From an uncultured Eubacteriales bacterium (lineage in GTDB: Bacteria > Bacillota > Clostridia > Oscillospirales > Acutalibacteraceae), in assembly GCA_900322105.1 (NCBI GenBank), contig ONYV01000071.1, positions 1 to 6,377 of the forward strand: a stretch of 6,377 nt of DNA, written 5' to 3'. Positions 1-5,459 of the stretch are shown one piece after another. How positions within the stretch are numbered: position 1 is the first letter of the stretch; each line of letters starts with the position of its first letter. A program made the position numbers and the translations under genes. Under the pieces are notes generated by a model, which made no database searches, had not been told where the DNA came from, and saw only the letters and a program-made list of their open reading frames with translations.

Positions 1-782
1 GGTTTTACATTGTATTTGTCAAGCGCCGTTTTCGCTTCCAGACCGATCACAGACTGATGCAGCAGTACCTGATTCAGCACAGAGCCTAATACATATCGGT
101 ATCCTTCTGAATGTGTTGCTACTTCTACCGCTTCGGAAATAGCGCATCCAAGGCTGCCTGTCGTTCCGGGATGCTCTGCAAGGATCTTTCTGCCGATCTC
201 TGTTGTCATGGACGGAGAAGGCGTTACGTCTGCGCCGTAGGTGCGCATTACTTCTCTGCGGAAAGGCTTCTGCTCATAGCTGACCTTTACCATAAAGACC
301 TTGCAGTCCAGTCCGAGATAGGCGCACGCCATCGAAAGCGCCGTTCCCCACTGACCTGCTCCTGTTTCGGTCGTCACGCCCTTCAAGCCTTGCTTTTTGG
401 CATAGTATGCCTGCGCAATGGCAGAATTCAGCTTATGGCTGCCGCTGGTATTATTGCCCTCGAATTTATAATAGATCTTCGCAGGCGTGTCCAGCGCTTT
501 TTCCAGACAATATGCACGAATAAGAGGTGACGGACGGTACATTTTATAAAAATCACGGATCTCCTGCGGAATCGGGATATAAGCAGTGTCGTTATCCAGC
601 TCCTGAGCAACCAATTCTTCACAGAAAATGCCGCTCATCTCTTCGGCTGTCAGCGGTTTGCCTGTTCCCGGATTCAGCAGCGGCGCAGGCTTATTCTTCA
701 TATCGGCACGTACATTATACCAGTTCTGAGGGATCTCGTTTTCGTCAAGATAAATTTTGTAAGGGATCTTGTTTTCGCTCAT
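1..782 (-). CDS. trpB2: TrpB2-type tryptophan synthase beta chain (3' part outside the window)
   Basis: PLP enzyme that condenses indole with L-serine to tryptophan in the cytoplasm. The first 260 codons are present and the frame is still open at the edge; the family is usually about 450 residues. Seen: N-terminal extension typical of the TrpB2 branch (RPSPLIRA at 83-90), the PLP-lysine motif NTSGSHKLNSA with K117, and TETGAGQWG (138-146) with the catalytic Glu at 139 (classical TrpB has ETGAGQHG). The long N-terminus and GQW in place of GQH favour TrpB2 over TrpB1. The start is ATG at 782-780, with AGGAGAG seven bases upstream. The gene follows a Trp T-box leader, so its expression should rise on tryptophan starvation. 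No trpA is visible; TrpB2 proteins often act without TrpA, as indole-salvage or serine-deaminase-like enzymes (family knowledge). The reading frame was translated by hand from the reverse strand. Confidence 0.93.
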   Translation of the reverse strand, partial: MSENKIPYKIYLDENEIPQNWYNVRADMKNKPAPLLNPGTGKPLTAEEMSGIFCEELVAQELDNDTAYIPIPQEIRDFYKMYRPSPLIRAYCLEKALDTPAKIYYKFEGNNTSGSHKLNSAIAQAYYAKKQGLKGVTTETGAGQWGTALSMACAYLGLDCKVFMVKVSYEQKPFRREVMRTYGADVTPSPSMTTEIGRKILAEHPGTTGSLGCAISEAVEVATHSEGYRYVLGSVLNQVLLHQSVIGLEAKTALDKYNVK

Positions 783-789
783 GGTGATT

Positions 790-796
790 CTCTCCT
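790..796 (-). promoter_or_regulatory. Ribosome binding site of trpB2
   Basis: AGGAGAG on the minus strand, seven bases before ATG at 782. It fixes the trpB2 start and lies far downstream (about 190 nt) of the T-box terminator. Confidence 0.8.
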
Positions 797-866
797 ATCC
801 TGTTAATATAAAATGAGGTTTCCTTAGAAATGCTTGCTGTGGATGATAGTATGTCATGATCGGGGA

Positions 867-908
867 CTTGATCGGCACAGCTTAGAATAAGCTGCAAAGT
901 GCATCAAG
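867..908 (-). repeat. Stem-loop in the trpB2 leader, downstream of the T-box
   Basis: In minus-strand RNA, CTTGAT (908-903) pairs with ATCAAG (872-867). Nested inside, GCA pairs with TGC and CAGCTT with AAGCTG around the loop ATTCT. No U-tract follows, so it is not a terminator. A second GATCAAG copy (961-955) lies upstream and could pair with the same CTTGAT, giving two mutually exclusive folds. Function unknown; it could be an mRNA-stability or translation-control element. Confidence 0.4.
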
Positions 909-919
909 GTTGATTCGAT

Positions 920-952
920 TCAGCTTTGCCATCGTCTGGTCAATTGTATCAT
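920..952 (-). CDS. Possible 10-residue leader peptide (MIQLTRRWQS)
   Basis: Very short ORF between the T-box terminator and trpB2. Its ATG at 952-950 has GGGAGG (967-962) nine bases upstream, an ideal Shine-Dalgarno arrangement. It contains one Trp codon and ends in TGA, 138 nt before the trpB2 start. It could be a translated leader acting after the T-box, or a chance ORF: ten codons is too short to judge from one sequence. An overlapping frame is also open for about 39 codons up to TAA near 890, but lacks a good start with a ribosome binding site. Confidence 0.2.
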   Translation of the reverse strand: MIQLTRRWQS

Positions 953-974
953 CACTTGATCCCTCCCACAAATC

Positions 975-1021
975 AAAAAACCTGTCCTGACATTCTCCAT
1001 CTCAAAGAATGTCGGGACAGG
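975..1021 (-). terminator. Regulated intrinsic terminator of the trpB2 T-box
   Basis: Minus-strand hairpin with 16-base arms, 1021-1006 and 996-981, paired except for one C-A mismatch. The loop is 9 nt and the stem is followed directly by six U (980-975). Its 5' arm is shared with the antiterminator, so only one of the two can form. Confidence 0.93.
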
Positions 1022-1043
1022 TCGATCCTGCGGTGCCACCCAA
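1012..1043 (-). promoter_or_regulatory. T-box antiterminator helix
   Basis: Minus-strand fold: TTGGG (1043-1039) pairs with CCCGA (1016-1012, one G-U); the bulge TGGCACC (1038-1032) receives the tRNA acceptor end; GCAGG (1031-1027) pairs with CCTGT (1021-1017, one G-U) around loop ATCGA. Bases 1012-1021 also form most of the terminator 5' arm, which is the switch. Confidence 0.85.
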
Positions 1044-1158
1044 CTTGACGTGTATTTCACGCCCACTCACTCGTACTATCATACGCTGACCATTTTGACG
1101 GTCGGTCTGTTCCGTCTCACATACTCCGCAAACTGCGTTTCCGTTCGCCCTCAGAAGT

Positions 1159-1161
1159 CCA
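1159..1161 (-). promoter_or_regulatory. T-box specifier codon UGG (Trp)
   Basis: UGG on the minus strand within GAATGGACTTCTGAG, followed by the purine normally found after the specifier. It would pair with the CCA anticodon of tRNA-Trp. A Trp assignment fits the downstream gene and the acceptor-pairing bulge. Confidence 0.88.
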
Positions 1162-1257
1162 TTCAATACAGTCTTGCCCTGCTGTGATCGCACCGTCCAC
1201 AGCTCTCTTGGAGAGAAGGTTCTGTACCTACTTACTCTTCCTCATCGGTTTAATGGT

Positions 1258-1286
1258 ATTGTATAACAAATTGTCCCTATTGTCAA
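1258..1286 (-). promoter_or_regulatory. SigA-type promoter of the T-box/trpB2 unit
   Basis: TTGACA (1286-1281), 17-base spacer, TACAAT (1263-1258) on the minus strand: consensus -35 and one mismatch in the -10. Transcription should start near 1251, just before the first T-box motifs. Bases 1287-1433, up to the stop of the upstream lyase gene, hold no convincing terminator, so some read-through from that gene is possible. Confidence 0.88.
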
Positions 1287-1433
1287 TACTTATATAAATA
1301 AAGTACAAAATTTTCCTTGTTTATTTCGGGATGATCGGATGAGCATACCATTATGGAAGATCATATGAAAATAGCTTATCTTGAAAATATGATACACCTC
1401 GAAATATATACTCAATCCGTGAACAAAGTTTGC

Positions 1434-2576
1434 TTAATCTGCAAACAGTCGGAAGTAAGCTCCTTCGTTTTCAATGACGCCGAAAGCTCTTGCGCGGTAT
1501 GCGATCTTCGTTGCCCAGTTGGTATGAGGCTTGATCTCGTTCATTTTATTGCTGCCTTCTCCCTTCAGAACGCCTCCTTCGGGATTTCCGAGTATCATCA
1601 TCGCATCAAGGTATTCTTCTTTAGTAACTGCCATCAGCGCATTGACAAACTTGACATGAGTCGGATGTATCACCGTCCTGCCGATAAAACCGTTGGCCTT
1701 GTCAAGTATCACTTCACGCAAAAGACCGTCTATCTCATTGTTAACAAGCGGTACACGTTTGAGCAGATAGTCTTCCAACCCATGCTCGGGAAGCGTATCA
1801 AACATCAATTCTTTTGGCGCACGAAAATATTCCCACACAGGACCCGATATCACAAAATCGTTGTTCCTGCCGAATACATTGATGATGTCCGCTAAACAGT
1901 CCCGTACAGGAGCGATATCATAGATCGTGTAGTCCACACCTCGCCGCACGCCGAACACAGAAGAAAAATCCGTTCCTCCGACTCGCACCTGTAACACAAG
2001 ATCACGGTATTCCAAAAGGATCTCTTTGATCTTCAGCAGCTCGTCCATTCTCGATTCTTTATAAGCGACAGCAGGGTCTTCAATGATCGGCATACCATAG
2101 AGTATCTCTCCGAAACGGCGGTTCAAATGACGAAGCAGTTCATAATATGCCCTGCCGTTCTGAGCATTGAATTTCGGAAAATTGATGCCGCAGAGATAGC
2201 GTATCTGACTTTTTTTCAGCTTTGCGGCAAATCGTTCAAACTGCTGCAAGTCTCTGATGCGGACAAATATCAGCGGAACACTGTCTTTTGAAAGCGTCCC
2301 CTGTTCTACAGCATTGCCGACCGTATCGAGCAGCCGATAAACATTTTCCTCCGCCTGCAGCACCTGCGCTTCAGGGCAGGCGTCCTCAAAACAAAAAACG
2401 ATGGTAGTCAGCCCCGAAAGATTGCCTGAAAGAATCTTGGGCGCATAGTCTTTCGTACCGGGCATATACATGGTAGCGCCCAAAGAGTATTGCAGCAAGC
2501 TCCTGTCAGTATATTTATCAAAGCTCTCAGGAGCCAGAACAAAGGGAAAATCGGGATGATAGAGATGATGCTTCAT
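1434..2576 (-). CDS. CitE/HpcH-HpaI-like TIM-barrel C-C bond lyase (ter-cluster type)
   Basis: A 380-residue cytoplasmic protein of the citrate-lyase-beta/HpcH-HpaI aldolase superfamily, closest in my reading to the 'C-C bond lyase of the TIM-barrel fold' family found in ter operons. Seen: LGATMYMPGTK (32-42), a metal-site-like strand IVFCFEDAC (59-67), PLIFVRIRD (101-109), GMPIIEDP (161-168), QVRVGGTDFSSVFG (196-209, like the CitE GGTDL motif) and GRTVIHPTHVKFVNAL (299-314, like the CitE IHP motif near the C-terminus). The substrate is unknown. The start is the ATG at 2576 because LYHPDF...LLQY begins the conserved part and AAAGGA lies about 13-14 bases upstream. The frame stays open upstream to 2735, but that part is leader and promoter sequence. 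It has its own promoter and a structured leader. The usual partners (TerD, ATP-grasp, phosphoribosyltransferase, HAD) are not in the window. Confidence 0.85.
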   Translation of the reverse strand: MKHHLYHPDFPFVLAPESFDKYTDRSLLQYSLGATMYMPGTKDYAPKILSGNLSGLTTIVFCFEDACPEAQVLQAEENVYRLLDTVGNAVEQGTLSKDSVPLIFVRIRDLQQFERFAAKLKKSQIRYLCGINFPKFNAQNGRAYYELLRHLNRRFGEILYGMPIIEDPAVAYKESRMDELLKIKEILLEYRDLVLQVRVGGTDFSSVFGVRRGVDYTIYDIAPVRDCLADIINVFGRNNDFVISGPVWEYFRAPKELMFDTLPEHGLEDYLLKRVPLVNNEIDGLLREVILDKANGFIGRTVIHPTHVKFVNALMAVTKEEYLDAMMILGNPEGGVLKGEGSNKMNEIKPHTNWATKIAYRARAFGVIENEGAYFRLFAD

Positions 2577-2616
2577 TTTTATGTAATGATCCTTTCGATT
2601 TGATGGAATAGACTTG

Positions 2617-2685
2617 CTCGGAAACCGGAGAAGTGCCGTATTACGCAGAAGAGACAAGTAAGACGGTGCTTCGGAAGTTTCCGAG
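2617..2685 (-). promoter_or_regulatory. Structured 5' leader of the lyase gene with competing hairpins
   Basis: The leader runs from about 2708 to 2577. CTCGGAAAC (2685-2677) is a perfect 9-base complement of GTTTCCGAG (2625-2617), closing a 51-nt loop. The same first arm can instead form a local hairpin TCGGA-AACT-TCCGA (2684-2671). The two folds exclude each other. No U-tract follows either, so control, if any, would be at translation or stability. It matches no riboswitch class I recognise. Confidence 0.35.
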
Positions 2686-2715
2686 GAGGTCTGATAATTG
2701 TATCTACAAATGATT

Positions 2716-2743
2716 ATTATACCATACATTCCCACAATTGCAA
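2716..2743 (-). promoter_or_regulatory. SigA-type promoter of the lyase gene
   Basis: TTGCAA (2743-2738), 16-base spacer, TATAAT (2721-2716), with an extended TG one base before the -10. The start point would be near 2708, giving a leader of about 130 nt. An imperfect inverted repeat (ATGCT 2743-2747 / AGCAT 2772-2776, with GCG and CTG inner pairs) touches the -35 and could be an operator. Confidence 0.75.
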
Positions 2744-2759
2744 TGCTGAATTAGCGATA

Positions 2760-2880
2760 CTGAAACAGCGCAGCATCCGCAAATATACTCTTTCAAGCAA
2801 AAAAAGTAGCGACAATTCGACTATCAAAGTTCCATCCGTCTGCATAGCGATCCCTCCAAAGAATACGGAGGGATCTTTTT
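2760..2880 (+). ncRNA. Possible small RNA ending at an orphan terminator
   Basis: A plus-strand terminator at 2849-2880 has no plus-strand gene before it. A weak promoter candidate, CTGAAA (2760-2765), 18 bases, TATACT (2784-2789), would start a transcript near 2796 of about 85 nt. It contains a small hairpin, TAG-CGA-CAAT-TCG-A-CTA, and then the terminator. Alternatives: a premature terminator for the gene at 3016, or the leftover of a lost gene. No known RNA family is recognised. Confidence 0.25.
2849..2880 (+). terminator. Plus-strand intrinsic terminator without an upstream gene
   Basis: Perfect 9-bp stem GATCCCTCC (2849-2857) / GGAGGGATC (2867-2875), 9-nt loop, then TTTTT (2876-2880). 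The minus strand lacks a U-tract after the stem, so the orientation is plus. Confidence 0.8.
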
Positions 2881-2944
2881 CTGTCATTTGTGATGTATTT
2901 TCCTGCAAAGTAAACAGATAACCTGAAAAATCAGCATTACGTTA

Positions 2945-2973
2945 TTGAATTTTACTGTATTTTAGTATATGAT
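2945..2973 (+). promoter_or_regulatory. Promoter of the rightward envelope genes
   Basis: TTGAAT (2945-2950), 17-base spacer, TATGAT (2968-2973), start near 2980 and about 36 nt before the TTG start codon. The octamer AGTATATG occurs twice, 13 bases apart (2964-2971, 2977-2984), overlapping the -10; it may be an operator or just AT-rich sequence. Nothing else is recognised between 2881 and 2944. Confidence 0.65.
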
Positions 2974-3015
2974 TATAGTATATGGTACTAAAAATTTACT
3001 GCGGGGGTTTTTGCA

Positions 3016-3987
3016 TTGGGATTTGTCAAAAAACTTGTAGAGAAAAAGTATTTTTGGGTAATTTTCTTTTTTTTGCTGATCGTATTCTTTTCATTCATGC
3101 TGCATCTTGCCATCTCAAATGACGAAAAGGCTTCTCAGCCCTCGGATGATATGATCCGAGCGGAAGCAAAAGTCATCAATTTTCCTGACAGCTATTCCAT
3201 CATACAGGACGGCAAAGCACGGGAGCTTTATACAGGCATCCAGATCTCGATCCAGTTGAGCGAAAAAGAAAAATATGAAGGTCTGCTTGAAGGTACAGTT
3301 CCAAAAGATAAAGTAGATAAACTCGAATATGGTTCTATGCTCAAAGTAAAATATTCGGAAAAAAACCATTCGCTCTTTTTCTTTGCTGACGATCCGCCTG
3401 TTCGCAGACGGGTGTTCCTCTATATCGTCCTTTCAATCCTGATCGCAATGAGTATCGGAGCGACTATTTTTTCTTCCAAGGTGCTTCAGGTCTTGTCACA
3501 CAGAAAAGTCATGAAAGAAAACAAAGAAGAGATCCTCCGTCAAAAAGCACAGGCAGAAGAGGACGCTTCCAGATATGATGGTATGTTTGGAAATGAAAAA
3601 GGCACAGACTATACGCCCTTCAATGATAAAGGAATTGATTATAATGCTTTGTACGAGCAGAATAAACAGTTAGATGATGCCGCTTACAACAGTGATGACA
3701 CTTATACAGGCTACGGCGATGTAAGTTTTAGCGCTGCCGATCCTGCGCCGACATCTGCCTACGGCACTCCGAGCTTTGGTGCTGCCGATCCTGCACAAAC
3801 ATCTGCCTACGGCACTCCGAGCTTTGGCGCTGCTGAAACTACCACAGCCGATATGAACAGCTACGGTATGCCAAATGCTTCGATGGATGCACCATACGAC
3901 CCGAACGCTCCCTATACCGGTTATGGTATGCCTAACGTTTCTATGGACACCGCTTATGATCCGAACGCTCCTTACACAGGCTATTGA
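3016..3987 (+). CDS. Two-TM membrane protein with a repeat-rich Tyr/Pro/Gly C-terminal tail
   Basis: 323 residues, function unknown. Seen in order: basic N-terminus, TM1 (about 12-33), an extracytoplasmic beta-rich region (48-125: AEAKVINF...GIQISIQL...GSMLKVKYSEKNHSLFFF), TM2 (about 133-155), a charged, probably coiled-coil segment (162-186), then a low-complexity tail (197-323) rich in Tyr, Asp, Pro, Gly and Ala that carries two kinds of tandem repeat and ends YTGY. The TM-beta domain-TM layout resembles DUF3592-like proteins and the gene at 5460, but the match is weak. The positive-inside rule puts the tail in the cytoplasm. The start is TTG at 3016 with GGGGG (3003-3007) eight bases upstream; the next Met (residue 28) would cut TM1, so TTG is preferred. 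It is followed after 31 nt by the lipoprotein gene, probably in one operon. Confidence 0.8.
   Translation: MGFVKKLVEKKYFWVIFFFLLIVFFSFMLHLAISNDEKASQPSDDMIRAEAKVINFPDSYSIIQDGKARELYTGIQISIQLSEKEKYEGLLEGTVPKDKVDKLEYGSMLKVKYSEKNHSLFFFADDPPVRRRVFLYIVLSILIAMSIGATIFSSKVLQVLSHRKVMKENKEEILRQKAQAEEDASRYDGMFGNEKGTDYTPFNDKGIDYNALYEQNKQLDDAAYNSDDTYTGYGDVSFSAADPAPTSAYGTPSFGAADPAQTSAYGTPSFGAAETTTADMNSYGMPNASMDAPYDPNAPYTGYGMPNVSMDTAYDPNAPYTGY
3733..3828 (+). repeat. Tandem 48-bp coding repeat (two units)
   Basis: Units 3733-3780 and 3781-3828 differ at only 4 of 48 bases and encode AADPAPTSAYGTPSFG and AADPAQTSAYGTPSFG. The near identity of the DNA points to a recent duplication. A partial third unit (SFGAAE...) follows. 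Confidence 0.9.
3862..3981 (+). repeat. Tandem 60-bp coding repeat (two units)
   Basis: Units 3862-3921 and 3922-3981 encode YGMPNASMDAPYDPNAPYTG and YGMPNVSMDTAYDPNAPYTG (17 of 20 residues identical), but the DNA differs at 16 of 60 bases, 11 of them silent. It looks older than the 48-bp repeat and kept at the protein level. Confidence 0.88.
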
Positions 3988-4018
3988 TATTTCTTATTTA
4001 TTTTGGAGGATCCCATCT

Positions 4019-5353
4019 ATGAAACATTACATCACTGTTTTTTTCTCTCTTTTCGTTTGTACGATCCTCTTTCTGAGCGGTTGTCAAAACCACAAAAACG
4101 GATCTTCTGTTTTTGTGTCGTCTACGAATGAATCATACGATTCTCATATCACATCATCCGCATCTTCTGATTTGTCTGATATATCCTCTGCGTCGACAGA
4201 CACTCCTGATGAAACAAGCAGCAGCTTTTCTTCCACGATGTCGGTCGCTCCACATGAAGAAAGCTCAGAAGATGTTCCACAGCATCAGCATGAGAAAACA
4301 TCAGACCTCCTATCAAATAAATACTTCGTCAGCAAGCTGTCTTCAAATGCTTTTGAACATTTTGCGCTGCTTTATCATGCGGCTGTCAGCTGCGAAAAGC
4401 AAGTCAGTTTTTCAGACCCGATACCCGAAGAAGAACTGGATCTTCTGATGTGGCTGCTGAATTATGACTGTCCTGAGCTGATCCATCTGACGGGCGACTA
4501 TTATCCCGAATACAGTCCGTCAGAAGCCGAAAAAAACATGATCAGCGGTCTGTCTTTTCAATACTGTATGGATCGTAAGTCTTACCAAAAGTGTACGAAA
4601 GAGCTTGATGAATATCTCGACGATCTGAAACGCACAGTTCAAGGAATGAACGATTATCAAAAAGAGCTGTATATCTATCAGACCATATTCAAGGATCTCG
4701 TTTTCGATGATTATGCACCTCACGCAGGCTCTATTTACGGTGCGCTGATCGATCATTCCGCACGGTGCGAGGGCATCAGCAAAGCCTTCGCTTGGTGTAT
4801 GCAAGGATGCGGAATGGAATGTCTTACGATCGTCGGTACGCCGCTTTGGGAAAACTCCAGTGCGTACTCAAGCCACTCTTGGAACATTGCGCTTGTAGAC
4901 GGAAATTATTATCATGTTGACCTCGCAGCGGACAATCTACCCTCTCTCCGTGATGAAAAAACCTCTCCGCTGTTTGGTTTCTTCAATTCAGACGATGAAC
5001 AGGTTTCACGTACACACCTCATTCACTCGATCTTTAACGAATTGGGCGTTCCTGCCTGCTCTTCAAAACTGCTCAACTATCACATCTACAACCATCTCTA
5101 TATTGACAGTCAAACCGATATACAGCAGCAGTTTTTTGGGATACTAAAAGAGCATTATCAAAAAAACTCCGAAACGACCCTATCGATCCGTATGGAAAAT
5201 GAAGCGGCATATCATCGTTTTATCGAAAACTGCAGCGACTGGTTTTCACGATTTCTGACTGAATATGACCTGCCTGAATGCTATGACGAGTTGGTTTTCA
5301 ACGATGTTTCACTGACCTGTATTCTGACAATACGCCCTGATGACTCACTATAA
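4019..5353 (+). CDS. Transglutaminase-like lipoprotein
   Basis: 444 residues, predicted to be anchored on the outer face of the membrane. Seen: a signal peptide with lipobox LSGC (C22 lipidated), a Ser/Thr/Asp-rich linker (about 28-95), a helical segment (98-215), then a transglutaminase-like core: HSARCEGISKAF with Cys250, SSHSWNIALVDG with His286, and NYYHVDLAADN with Asp301, giving the full Cys-His-Asp triad. About 140 further residues (305-444) are not recognised. Such domains act as proteases or crosslinking/acyl-transfer enzymes at bacterial surfaces; which applies here is unknown. The start is ATG at 4019 with GGAGG (4005-4009) nine bases upstream; the frame stays open upstream to 3875 only as a shadow of the repeats. 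It has 12 Cys besides C14 and C22, many for an exported protein. Probably co-transcribed with the preceding gene. Confidence 0.88.
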   Translation: MKHYITVFFSLFVCTILFLSGCQNHKNGSSVFVSSTNESYDSHITSSASSDLSDISSASTDTPDETSSSFSSTMSVAPHEESSEDVPQHQHEKTSDLLSNKYFVSKLSSNAFEHFALLYHAAVSCEKQVSFSDPIPEEELDLLMWLLNYDCPELIHLTGDYYPEYSPSEAEKNMISGLSFQYCMDRKSYQKCTKELDEYLDDLKRTVQGMNDYQKELYIYQTIFKDLVFDDYAPHAGSIYGALIDHSARCEGISKAFAWCMQGCGMECLTIVGTPLWENSSAYSSHSWNIALVDGNYYHVDLAADNLPSLRDEKTSPLFGFFNSDDEQVSRTHLIHSIFNELGVPACSSKLLNYHIYNHLYIDSQTDIQQQFFGILKEHYQKNSETTLSIRMENEAAYHRFIENCSDWFSRFLTEYDLPECYDELVFNDVSLTCILTIRPDDSL

Positions 5354-5404
5354 AGGCTGACTTTGCATTACATATTTTTATGGATCTAACATAATTATTT
5401 ACTG

Positions 5405-5431
5405 AGATCATACGATCAGTTATTCTGATCT
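5405..5431 (+). repeat. Overlapping inverted repeats between the lipoprotein and DUF3592-like genes
   Basis: GATCAG (5414-5419) can pair with CTGATC (5425-5430), while AGATCA (5405-5410) can pair with TGATCT (5426-5431), so two hairpins compete for one arm. Only two U follow, so it is not a good terminator. Possible operator or leader fold. The rest of 5354-5459 shows only a weak promoter candidate (TTGCAT 5363-5368, 18 bases, TAACAT 5387-5392). Confidence 0.3.
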
Positions 5432-5459
5432 TAACATATCTGTACAGGGGGAAACTACT

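Larger units (their letters stand above)
975..1251 (-). ncRNA. T-box riboswitch, tRNA-Trp specific, controlling trpB2
   Basis: Leader RNA that senses uncharged tRNA and decides between transcription termination and read-through into trpB2. Seen on the minus strand, 5' to 3': GATGAGGAAGAGTA near the start, AGAGAG and GGTGCGA of the distal Stem I, the specifier region GAATGGACTTCTGAG with TGG (Trp) at 1161-1159, the T-box core GGGTGGCACCGC (1041-1030), then the terminator. The bulge TGGC matches the GCCA 3' end expected for tRNA-Trp (discriminator G73), so the two tRNA contacts agree. The 5' end is inferred from the promoter. Order and length are typical of Bacillota T-boxes. Confidence 0.95.

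Noticed and set aside
1002..1193. 63-codon minus-strand ORF
   Set aside because: It lies within the T-box RNA, across the specifier and antiterminator; not coding.
1353..1895. 180-codon plus-strand ORF
   Set aside because: Antisense to the lyase, no recognisable protein features and no ribosome binding site; a shadow ORF.
2577..2735. Upstream ATG extending the lyase by 53 residues
   Set aside because: The extension overlaps the promoter -10 and the structured leader, is not protein-like, and the conserved part begins at the ATG at 2576.
2722..2880. 6S RNA or SRP RNA at the orphan terminator
   Set aside because: No closing 5'-3' helix with a central bubble and no SRP Alu or domain IV motif could be found.
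2717..2908. 63-codon minus-strand ORF in the divergent region
   Set aside because: It spans the lyase promoter and the orphan terminator, and shows no domain.
3733..3981. CRISPR array
   Set aside because: The repeats are in frame, head to tail without spacers, and encode a regular peptide pattern.
3875..4018. Upstream start giving the lipoprotein 48 more residues
   Set aside because: It lies in another frame of the repeat tail, would bury the signal peptide, and has no suitable ribosome binding site; GGAGG supports 4019.
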